A stretch of DNA of 10,308 nucleotides, from assembly GCA_029933995.1 (NCBI GenBank), contig JAOZNB010000043.1:1-10308 (forward strand). Direction: 5' to 3'. This DNA comes from Candidatus Moraniibacteriota bacterium. Its GTDB lineage: Bacteria > Patescibacteriota > Minisyncoccia > Moranbacterales > GCA-2747515. This document shows positions 1 through 4,498 of the stretch, in pieces. The number at the start of each line of letters is the position of its first letter. Within the stretch, counting starts at the first letter, position 1. The notes beneath the pieces were generated by a model. It did not search any database and had not been told where the DNA came from. It saw only the letters and a program-made list of their open reading frames with translations. Made by a program: the position numbers and the translations under genes.

Positions 1-41
1 TTGCCAGCACAAGGCCCGCCAGTTATTGCAATTTTTATCAT
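1..41 (-). CDS. P-loop ATPase, N-terminal fragment (cut by window edge)
   Basis: Only the first 13 codons are inside the window, reading MIKIAITGGPCAG. A short beta strand followed by GGPCAG is the start of a Walker A motif (GxxxxGK[ST]); the lysine would be the next residue outside the window. The pattern is typical of small AAA-type or NadR/kinase-like nucleotide-binding proteins. The start is well supported: an AAAGGAGT Shine-Dalgarno site lies about 8 nt upstream on the minus strand. The boxA-like leader copy 1 lies just upstream. The exact family cannot be told from 13 residues. Confidence 0.7.
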   Translation of the reverse strand, partial: MIKIAITGGPCAG

Positions 42-63
42 AATACTCCTTTATTCTTAATCT

Positions 64-140
64 TTTAAAGAACTTTCTCTAAATCTACCAAACTATTTTG
101 ATAGACTTGGAAAAAGTGGAAGATTTTTAAGAGATCTTCC
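64..140 (-). promoter_or_regulatory. Hairpin + boxA-like leader, copy 1
   Basis: Read on the minus strand, this leader of the ATPase gene holds hairpin A (118-140, GGAAGAT paired with ATCTTCC). Hairpin B follows (88-110, CCAAG-T-CTAT paired with ATAGTTTGG, one bulged T, one G-U pair). After a 13-nt spacer comes AGTTCTTTAAA (64-74). The core is close to boxA of rRNA-operon antitermination leaders. The SD site follows within about 15 nt. Function is inferred from layout only. Confidence 0.55.
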
Positions 141-232
141 GAGAAACTCTGAATTTGTGTCATTTGTGCTGAGACGGATTATCCGCAGGTCTGCACTTCT
201 GTTGCTATGCCGATGACTCGGCACCGGGAGGC
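141..232. other. Intergenic stretch with small hairpins
   Basis: This lies downstream of the 152-aa minus-strand gene. It is G+C-rich and holds a 6-bp hairpin with a 4-nt loop (208-223, TGCCGA paired with TCGGCA) and a short GCAG/CTGC inverted repeat near 185-194. No T-run follows the hairpin on either strand, so it is not a convincing terminator. No gene is seen. Confidence 0.4.
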
Positions 233-691
233 TTATCCCTCAGGAGCCACGATACCTTCAAGGTAATCGAGACTCTCCTGGACATTCCTGATGTGTTGCT
301 CCGAGTACTGACCGGAGTTAACGCAGAAAGGTACCAGCCTGCGGAAGAAGTTTCTCCTATAGCGGATATATTCCTTGTACAGGTCTCCAGGCACGAAAGC
401 AAATTCGTACAGGAGAGATTTGAGACAACTGCCAGGCGCTTTCTTGTGTACAATAAATTCCTGCATCTCGTGCAGAAGAATTGACACGCGAAAGCGTTCG
501 GGGACATCTTCGGATATGAAGAAGTATTTCTCTTCTCCTACCTCCCAACATCCCGCAAAGCCTGGTAGTTTTGGATTAGCCTCCCGCTTCAAGATGGCAT
601 AAGGTACCTCTCCGTCACGGAACTCGATAGCTCCGTCAGATTTAGCAACTTTTACAATCGCTTCGGGCCAGGTGTGTGTAAGCTTGGTCAT
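233..691 (-). CDS. Unrecognised 152-aa protein with an HEMQE (zincin-like) motif
   Basis: The start is ATG at 691: AGGAGG sits at the usual distance, and codons further upstream only translate the repeated leader. I do not recognise the family. The product is soluble, with no signal peptide or membrane segment. A strand-rich first half (about 20-60) leads into VPERFRVSILLHEMQEF, giving H74-E75-x-x-E78 and H82. This resembles the metal-binding helix of zincin peptidases (HExxH), but the second histidine is replaced by glutamate, so catalysis is uncertain. A basic segment (YIRYRRNFFRR, 108-118) and a helical C-terminus follow. Base composition is near half G+C, against about a third in yraN, which suggests a different origin or codon selection. 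It has its own structured leader with a possible SD-masking hairpin. Confidence 0.8.
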   Translation of the reverse strand: MTKLTHTWPEAIVKVAKSDGAIEFRDGEVPYAILKREANPKLPGFAGCWEVGEEKYFFISEDVPERFRVSILLHEMQEFIVHKKAPGSCLKSLLYEFAFVPGDLYKEYIRYRRNFFRRLVPFCVNSGQYSEQHIRNVQESLDYLEGIVAPEG

Positions 692-816
692 GGTATATCC
701 TCCTAGGATATTGATGAATCGTGAGGAATTCACGATTCTTTATTTAATGAACTTTTTCTCTTACAAAATCACGAACTATTCATGATTTTGATTAGAGTGG
801 GGAAATGATATTCCCC
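692..816 (-). promoter_or_regulatory. Hairpin + boxA-like leader, copy 2
   Basis: In minus-strand order: hairpin A (799-816, GGGGAA/TTCCCC), hairpin B (764-790, 12-bp stem, one G-U pair, 3-nt loop), a 10-nt spacer, AGTTCATTAAA (743-753), a perfect 9-bp hairpin (716-738, GAATCGTGA/TCACGATTC), and a 7-bp hairpin (695-711, ATATCCT/AGGATAT) that contains the AGGAGG ribosome-binding site. From 692 to about 765 it is nearly identical to copy 3, so the two share recent ancestry although the genes behind them are unrelated. No clear sigma-70 promoter was found inside it. Confidence 0.65.
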
Positions 817-824
817 TGGGAGAT

Positions 825-1088
825 TTATAGAAGACGTGCGGCTTTGTCAAGTAAGGCTAATAATGCTTTATCACCTGAATCATTTTCAAGTGCAGCCCAA
901 CATTGATTGGTATAAAATCGATTTAGTCGCCTTTCTTCCTCTCTAGTGAAGAGGTCGGGAAAACGAGCATTGAGTTCAGCTGGCTCTAGTAGCCATAAGA
1001 AATCGAAGAAGTTCATAGATCTTATAAACTTTCTTTGAGCGCTTCGGCGTCCAGCTTTTTTTAGGGGACTTCTTTTTGCATTGTTCAT
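825..1088 (-). CDS. Unrecognised 87-aa basic protein
   Basis: The start is ATG at 1088, with AGGAGG at normal spacing. A further 14 in-frame upstream codons belong to the repeated leader and should not be counted. The family is not recognised. The N-terminus is strongly basic (residues 5-23 with ten K/R). A hydrophobic-aromatic helix (MNFFDFLWLLEPAEL, about 39-53), a charged segment FTREEERRLNRF and an alanine/leucine-rich helical C-terminus follow. No signal peptide, cysteine pairs or catalytic motif are visible. The basic N-terminus could bind nucleic acid, but that is a guess. The gene lies between leader copies 2 and 3 in the same orientation as its neighbours; a shared transcript is possible. 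Confidence 0.7.
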   Translation of the reverse strand: MNNAKRSPLKKAGRRSAQRKFIRSMNFFDFLWLLEPAELNARFPDLFTREEERRLNRFYTNQCWAALENDSGDKALLALLDKAARLL

Positions 1089-1220
1089 AGTATATCCTCC
1101 TAGGATATTGATGAATCGTGAGAAATTCACGATTCTTTATTTAAAGAACTCTATTTCTTACAAAATCATGAAACTTTTTCATGATCTTGATAAGGTGGAG
1201 ATTTGTTTAGGTAAATCTCC
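1089..1220 (-). promoter_or_regulatory. Hairpin + boxA-like leader, copy 3
   Basis: Same order of parts as copy 2. Hairpin A is at 1197-1220 (GGAGATTT/AAATCTCC). Hairpin B is at 1161-1189 (13-bp stem with one G-U pair on the minus strand, loop AAG). Then come AGTTCTTTAAA (1140-1150), the 9-bp hairpin (1113-1135) and the SD-containing hairpin (1092-1108). Hairpin A differs in sequence from copy 2 but keeps the pairing, so structure rather than sequence is held constant. Confidence 0.65.
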
Positions 1221-1234
1221 AGAAAACCTACCTT

Positions 1235-1272
1235 GCAAAGTTCCTGATGCCAGGAGCGAACTTTGCTTTTTT
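1235..1272 (+). terminator. Terminator-like hairpin with T6, plus strand
   Basis: GCAAAGTTC (1235-1243) pairs with GAACTTTGC (1258-1266), with an inner CCTG/CAGG pairing, and is followed by six Ts (1267-1272). In shape it is an intrinsic terminator for plus-strand transcription, yet no plus-strand gene lies upstream. It may stop antisense transcription into the minus-strand array, or be part of the leader of the 87-aa gene read on the other strand. Confidence 0.45.
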
Positions 1273-1519
1273 ACAGGTCTTGGGTGTAGGCACTGCCCAA
1301 ACTAACTTCTATTCCCTTGACACTTAGTCAATAAAGGATTGTTTGGTAGGGGTTTTGAAAGAGAAACCCTTAAAACTCTCACAAGTCCTTCACACATTTC
1401 TGTGTTAACGTTGCTCCTTGTGCTACAACGGAGGAATATTTCAATTCCTCAGGAGTCATCCCCAACTAACCACCAAGGTCGGCCAGAGCGCTCCAGGTTT
1501 TGGCGGTACATGACTTCCG
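1273..1519. other. Spacer without a supported gene
   Basis: Contents are a GGGTTT/AAACCC hairpin (1350-1355 with 1364-1369), short inverted repeats near 1318-1332, and on the minus strand a continuation of the 37-aa gene's frame. That frame still looks protein-like (for example MTPEELKYSSVVAQG) but is broken by TAG (1466-1468) and TGA. I see no ribosome-binding site for it. Gene decay or chance are both possible. Confidence 0.35.
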
Positions 1520-1633
1520 TCAGTTTGCGTCAGCCCGTTTCCGAGCTTTGTGACGCTTCCGATCCTCCTCAAGACGGATGTTTTCGCGGATAGCCTTTGC
1601 CTGACTACTAGATACTGCCATAACTTTTGCCAT
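1520..1633 (-). CDS. Small 37-aa charged protein
   Basis: The start ATG at 1633 has one of the best SD sites in the window (AAGGAGGT, 5 nt spacing), and the gene sits behind leader copy 4. The product begins MAKVMAVSSSQAKAIRENI and ends in a run rich in E, K, R and H before TGA (1520-1522); a single amphipathic basic helix is likely. No family is recognised. The reading frame stays protein-like for 17 more codons after TGA, up to TAG at 1466-1468, so the present form may be a truncated remnant of a longer gene. The TGA stop is unusual here, since all larger genes in the window end in TAA or TAG. Confidence 0.5.
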   Translation of the reverse strand: MAKVMAVSSSQAKAIRENIRLEEDRKRHKARKRADAN

Positions 1634-1778
1634 GGTGTACCTCCTTGGGTGTCTTGGGTTTATAAAGAACTGATTTCTTGAGGAAGGAGTAATGATGAAT
1701 TTTCATGATCATATCCGGACAATATTATGATTTTGTTCCGTATGGCCAGTATATTATTTCATCATGACTACCTTCCTC
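1634..1778 (-). promoter_or_regulatory. Hairpin + boxA-like leader, copy 4, with ~100-bp quasi-palindrome
   Basis: Two arms of about 20 nt (1680-1699 and 1757-1778, GAGGAAGG...ATGATGAA) pair almost fully. They enclose an inner hairpin (1716-1722 with 1733-1740, CGGACAA/TTGTTCCG). Directly after it on the minus strand come AGTTCTTTATA (1661-1671) and then the SD of the 37-aa gene. The sequence differs from copies 2 and 3, but the order hairpin, boxA, SD, ATG is the same. Confidence 0.55.
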
Positions 1779-1855
1779 GCAAAATGAGATTTGTTAACTT
1801 ACTTGCTGCATTTACCACAATTTCCCGTGATATGCGCAGTGGGTAAGTTAGGTAC

Positions 1856-1883
1856 AAAAAAACCACTTCTTGCGAAGTGGTTT
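1856..1883 (-). terminator. Intrinsic terminator, minus strand
   Basis: A perfect 10-bp stem (AAACCACTTC at 1860-1869 with GAAGTGGTTT at 1874-1883, loop of 4) is followed on the minus strand by a run of seven Ts including the stem end. It terminates transcription coming from the promoter at 2059-2086. On the plus strand the T-run is only three long. Confidence 0.8.
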
Positions 1884-2052
1884 GTGTAATACAATTATTA
1901 TAAATTTTTGTGAAGTGTTTTTTGAGAAATAAGTTGTCTGAGAAAATATCTGACAGAACAATATTTTTATAATATTGCTTTGTTTTGTACCAGTTTGTAA
2001 TATTTTGCTCGTAGTGCATACTTGATTTCCTATTAACTTTTTAAGCTCTTAA
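1856..2052 (-). ncRNA. Candidate small RNA of about 195 nt
   Basis: The unit is defined by a perfect-hexamer promoter upstream and a strong terminator downstream. Inside, the minus strand can form CAATATT/AATATTG and TTGTTCTG/CAGACAA hairpins. The only open frame begins at 2019 with a weak AGGA upstream, reads straight through the terminator and looks low-complexity, so a protein is unlikely. The ends do not pair as in 6S RNA, and I do not recognise tmRNA, RNase P or SRP RNA features. A short mRNA remains possible. Confidence 0.35.
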
Positions 2053-2058
2053 GAATCT

Positions 2059-2086
2059 ATTATACACGATTTTAAAAATTTGTCAA
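2059..2086 (-). promoter_or_regulatory. Sigma-70 promoter, minus strand
   Basis: TTGACA (complement of 2081-2086) and TATAAT (complement of 2059-2064) both match consensus exactly, with a 16-bp spacer. The start of transcription is expected near 2052. It reads towards the terminator at 1856-1883. Confidence 0.75.
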
Positions 2087-2248
2087 GTCCTCATAGACAA
2101 AATGATAAAATATTTTCTCAAAAATGTGGTATTTGTCAGTAAAGCAAAGGCTTTTAATGATGTTAATTTTTAGTTAACAAGCATGGACAATCACTATTTT
2201 TTATAAATAATACATATCTATTCGCAAGGTATAAAGTTGTATATTGTT

Positions 2249-2326
2249 TGTAAGGAACTCCTACAAAATCATGATCAATTCACAATTTTGATAAGAGAGA
2301 TAAGAAATTTAGATTCAAATTTCTTA
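2249..2326 (-). promoter_or_regulatory. Hairpin + boxA-like leader, copy 5, without a gene
   Basis: Hairpin A is a perfect 10-bp stem (2301-2310 with 2317-2326, TAAGAAATTT/AAATTTCTTA). Hairpin B (2264-2290) has an 11-bp stem with two G-U pairs on the minus strand. The boxA-like GAGTTCCTTACA (2249-2260) follows. No SD site or credible start codon follows on the minus strand, so the associated gene seems to be lost, or the element acts on its own. Confidence 0.5.
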
Positions 2327-2576
2327 CCCAAATGAGATAATTTTTATTTCATGAACGCGTCTCACCGTCGCTTGGATTTGCCTTACGGCTACACCTTCTT
2401 AGATATAGTAGTTGAAGTGTTTTTGACTGGAACACTTCGGGAAACCAGTAGATATTAGGAGTGTATGAAATTCCATAGTAAGTCTTCAGTTATCATATAA
2501 CTGTCTGGCGGATTACTGAATGTGCATACAAAAGGCAATTGAAGGACTTCTCTTCTAGAGAGATTAAAGAGCTCCT
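2327..2576. other. Spacer with two mutually exclusive hairpins
   Basis: GAAGTGTT (2414-2421) can pair with AACACTTC (2431-2438), while ACTGG (2426-2430) can pair with CCAGT (2445-2449). The two pairings overlap and cannot form together. Minus-strand frames here overlap each other without an SD site, and I cannot support a gene. No tRNA or known riboswitch is recognised. Confidence 0.3.
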
Positions 2577-2711
2577 TTAAGAGGGTGAGGCTTCTAAAGT
2601 CTGACATGCCTTTTCTACAGCTCCCAGTGCAATGTAAATATATTGTAAACGAAAGATATGTTCCCACGAATAGCTGAAACCATCCACACAGGTGATCCCA
2701 CGGTGTACAGT

Positions 2712-2906
2712 TCAGTATTTTATCAATTGATAGAGAAATGCGGTAGCTTCTCTGGGAGTGCTGCAGTTTGGAACTGCCGTTATATTTCCCCAAGAGCATT
2801 GTTTGTATCTAGCCTTAAAGTCTTCAGTGCGTGTTTTTAACGACACAGGTCTCATAAAATTCTCGATAATTTTCTGAAATCTGTCGTTATTAGTTAGTAG
2901 GCTCAT
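2712..2906 (-). CDS. Small 64-aa ORF, possibly a broken gene
   Basis: The start ATG at 2906 has AGGAGA 6 nt upstream. The product begins MSLLTNNDRFQKIIENFMRP and ends at TGA (2712-2714). No family is recognised. The same frame continues after TGA for 44 protein-like codons (for example GITCVDGFSYSWEHIFRLQY) to TAA at 2577-2579. The intact ancestor may therefore have had about 109 residues or more, with TGA as a nonsense mutation or, less likely, a read-through codon. A TTG start at 3002 would add 32 plausible residues but has no SD site. A good promoter (3095-3123) and a boxA-like motif (3036-3046) lie upstream, so the region is probably transcribed. Confidence 0.4.
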   Translation of the reverse strand: MSLLTNNDRFQKIIENFMRPVSLKTRTEDFKARYKQCSWGNITAVPNCSTPREATAFLYQLIKY

Positions 2907-3002
2907 GATACATCTCCTATAATATCTCTCAAAAATCATCAGCTGTTTTGTATTCCACAACGGAACATCGGTAAGCTTCCTGCCTTTAGCGTCGGTTATC
3001 AA

Positions 3003-3086
3003 TTAAGTGCCCGACTGTTTTTGAGATTGTTTTTTTGTAAAGAACTGTTTATTACGAATTAGTTGCCTTCTTGACTTCTTCATCAT
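3003..3086 (-). other. Possible leader ORF, 27 aa, very basic
   Basis: ATG at 3086 lies 8 nt after the -10 box of the promoter at 3095-3123, so translation could start almost at the 5' end of the transcript. The peptide starts MMKKSRRQLIRNKQFF and is rich in K, R and Q. It spans the boxA-like motif and ends with TAA immediately before the TTG at 3002. No SD site is present. Chance cannot be excluded. Confidence 0.2.
3036..3046 (-). promoter_or_regulatory. boxA-like motif, copy 6
   Basis: AGTTCTTTACA on the minus strand lies about 45 nt into the transcript from the promoter at 3095-3123 and upstream of the 64-aa ORF. No strong hairpin precedes it in this copy. A GTCGG/CCGAC inverted repeat follows. 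Confidence 0.45.
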
Positions 3087-3094
3087 AACAGTAA

Positions 3095-3123
3095 ATAATA
3101 ACACTTTTTTAGCACATTGTCAA
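3095..3123 (-). promoter_or_regulatory. Sigma-70 promoter, minus strand
   Basis: TTGACA (3118-3123) and TATTAT (3095-3100) are separated by 17 bp on the minus strand; transcription is expected from about 3088. Two more TTGACA-like boxes lie just upstream (near 3131-3143), making a small cluster. It diverges from the plus-strand promoter at 3194-3222. Confidence 0.7.
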
Positions 3124-3193
3124 TAATATTGTCAAATATGTCAAATTTATGTAAAATTAGTTTTTGCAAAATATGTGAAAAGTCTTTGTTTTA

Positions 3194-3222
3194 TTGACAA
3201 GATGAGATGTATCTGCTATAAT
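3194..3222 (+). promoter_or_regulatory. Sigma-70 promoter of the trmB-like gene
   Basis: Perfect TTGACA (3194-3199) and TATAAT (3217-3222) with a 17-bp spacer. Transcription should start near 3229. This rules out the in-frame ATG at 3175 as a start of the downstream protein. Confidence 0.85.
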
Positions 3223-3235
3223 ATAAATATCAACC

Positions 3236-3251
3236 ATTTTGTCGACAAAAT
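3236..3251 (+). promoter_or_regulatory. Palindromic operator candidate
   Basis: ATTTTGTCGACAAAAT is a perfect 16-bp palindrome located just downstream of the predicted transcription start and 16 bp before the ATG of a DNA-binding regulator. Position and symmetry fit an operator for autorepression by a dimeric TrmB-type protein. The regulator-site link is inferred. Confidence 0.5.
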
Positions 3252-3267
3252 AGTAAATAATAGAAAA

Positions 3268-4002
3268 ATGTACAAAAAAGAGCTTCAACAATTGAATTTT
3301 GATGAGAAAGAAGCGGATATTTATCTGGCACTTTTGGAGTTGGGTGAGGCTAATATCGAGCAAATTGCCAAGAAATCAAGTATTAAGCGGACAACCGTTT
3401 ATCATGTAATTGAATCTTTGAAGGAAAAAGGGTATATAGAAATGTCAAAAGTTGGCAAAAAGACGCTTTATTATGCATTAAATCCAAAAAAAATAGGTGA
3501 AACGCTAGAAGAAAAGAAGCTTGTCTTTGAAAAAATCATGCCAGGACTTCTATCAATCACTAACAATATAGAAAAAAAGCCAAAAATCAGGTATTTTGAA
3601 GGAAAAGAAGGAATTCGAGAAATTTATAAGGATACGCTGAGATATCATGATCAAGAAACTCTAGTATGGACAACTGAAGATGTTTTGGAGTATTTTGACG
3701 TTGATTGGCTTTGGGATTATTATGTGGTTAAAAGGGTAAAAAGTAAGATTTGGCAAAGAACTATCGCACCAGATGTTGAATATGCAAAAGAATTAGGTGG
3801 ATTGGATACAAAACATTTACGAGAAATGAGATTTTGTTCAAAAGAACAATTCCCAATGTATGTAGATGTAACATTATATGGAGGGCGATTTGTAGGTATT
3901 ATGTCTTTTAAAGATGGTTTAGGACTCATTATTGAAAGTGAGGGAATTTACAAAACACTTAAAAGTATTTTTGAAATGAATTGGTTGATGTTAGAAAAAT
4001 AG
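3268..4002 (+). CDS. TrmB-family transcriptional regulator
   Basis: This 244-aa protein has a winged helix-turn-helix at the N-terminus (about 1-75). It begins MYKKELQQLNFDEKEADIYL, with LELGEANIEQIAKKSSIKR leading into the recognition helix and a wing at GYIEMSKVGKKTLYYALNP. A linker helix (78-105) and a C-terminal sensor-type domain follow (about 108-244), with KIRYFEGKEGIREIY as its first strand and helix, the layout typical of patescibacterial TrmB-like proteins. Ligand and targets are unknown. The start at 3268 was chosen because the promoter lies at 3194-3222 and the HTH begins immediately; upstream codons are not protein-like. No SD site is present. It is probably autoregulated through the palindrome at 3236-3251. 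The yraN-like gene starts one base after its stop and is probably cotranscribed. Confidence 0.88.
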   Translation: MYKKELQQLNFDEKEADIYLALLELGEANIEQIAKKSSIKRTTVYHVIESLKEKGYIEMSKVGKKTLYYALNPKKIGETLEEKKLVFEKIMPGLLSITNNIEKKPKIRYFEGKEGIREIYKDTLRYHDQETLVWTTEDVLEYFDVDWLWDYYVVKRVKSKIWQRTIAPDVEYAKELGGLDTKHLREMRFCSKEQFPMYVDVTLYGGRFVGIMSFKDGLGLIIESEGIYKTLKSIFEMNWLMLEK

Positions 4003-4003
4003 T

Positions 4004-4405
4004 ATGAGAATATTTAAATTAAATAAAAATAGTGTAGGGCATAAGGGTGAAAAAATTGCTGAAAAGTTTTTAAGAGGTGGTGGATATAAAATAATTGAGA
4101 GGAATTGGTGTAATAAGAGAGGTAGGCGAATTGGAGAGATTGATATTATTGCACTAGAGATAAAAACAGATTATTTGGTTTTTGTTGAGGTAAAGACTAG
4201 GAAGGTTAAAAAAGATGAGGTTGACGTATTGCCAGAGGAACAAATTACTTATTCAAAACTTAATAAGCTAAATAGAATTGCAGAAGTTTATATTAAAGAA
4301 AATGAATTATGGGATGCGATGTGGCGAATTGATGCTGTGAGCGTGCTTGTTGTGGATGGTGAGAAAAATCCTAGAATTAAACATATTGAAAGTATTTTTT
4401 TGTAG
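4004..4405 (+). CDS. yraN: YraN/UPF0102 family endonuclease-like protein
   Basis: The 133 residues match the usual length of the family (about 115-135). The order of motifs is right: GHKGEKIAEKFL (12-23, with E16), a GEIDIIA box (44-50, with D47), and VFVEVKTR (59-66, with E62 and K64). Together these make the E, D, ExK signature of the restriction-endonuclease-like fold. WRIDAVSV (108-115) is the family's C-terminal strand. The cellular role is poorly defined; members are linked to DNA repair or recombination. It follows trmB with a 1-nt gap and has no SD site, so translation is likely coupled. The stop codon lies inside the hairpin repeat at 4402-4429. The poly-T run encoding the last Phe codons lies before the hairpin, so it does not form a terminator on this strand. 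Confidence 0.9.
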   Translation: MRIFKLNKNSVGHKGEKIAEKFLRGGGYKIIERNWCNKRGRRIGEIDIIALEIKTDYLVFVEVKTRKVKKDEVDVLPEEQITYSKLNKLNRIAEVYIKENELWDAMWRIDAVSVLVVDGEKNPRIKHIESIFL

Positions 4406-4429
4406 AGACGCGATTGATCGCGTCTCTAC
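4402..4429. repeat. Palindromic hairpin repeat (REP-like)
   Basis: GTAGAGACGCGA (4402-4413) pairs with TCGCGTCTCTAC (4418-4429), a 12-bp stem with a 4-nt loop, and overlaps the yraN stop codon. It has no T-run on the plus strand; on the minus strand it is followed by seven As in plus orientation, so it could stop antisense transcripts. Hairpins of this sequence type recur as interspersed repeats in other bacteria as I recall, but only one copy is seen here. Confidence 0.6.
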
Positions 4430-4465
4430 TTGTGCTGGTTGTGTGGATTTGTTAATATAAATGTA

Positions 4466-4494
4466 TTGAAATATTAATGCATTAACGTTATAAA
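4466..4494 (+). promoter_or_regulatory. Promoter of dksA-like/lspA, probably leaderless
   Basis: TTGAAA (4466-4471) and TATAAA (4489-4494) are separated by 17 bp. The ATG at 4499 begins 5 nt after the -10 box, which is where transcription would start, so the mRNA should have almost no 5' leader. This agrees with the lack of an SD site. Confidence 0.65.
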
Positions 4495-4498
4495 CATT

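Noticed and set aside
71..170. 32-aa leader peptide MTQIQSFSEDLLK... ending within the boxA-like motif
   Set aside because: There is no SD, and corresponding frames in other leader copies are broken (copies 2 and 5) or unrelated in sequence, so it is probably chance.
64..1778. Integron-like cassette array (small unrelated genes separated by folded elements)
   Set aside because: The elements lack recognisable attC core sites (GTTRRRY and its partner), lie upstream of each gene next to the SD rather than after it, and no integrase is present in the window.
1768..2019. 83-aa minus-strand ORF
   Set aside because: It reads through a strong terminator hairpin, has a poor SD and low-complexity content, and is better explained as part of a small RNA region.
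2455..2799. 114-aa minus-strand ORF
   Set aside because: It overlaps the SD-supported 64-aa frame in another phase and has no SD of its own. Its tail is somewhat protein-like, so it is not fully excluded.
1520..2906. Alternative genetic code with TGA read as an amino acid
   Set aside because: yifB, lspA, the trmB-like and Lrp-like genes have no internal TGA and normal GGN/TGG usage. The extended frames are also broken by TAG or TAA, which fits decay better.
3175..3267. N-terminal extension of the trmB-like protein from ATG 3175
   Set aside because: A perfect promoter lies inside this stretch and transcription would start after it.
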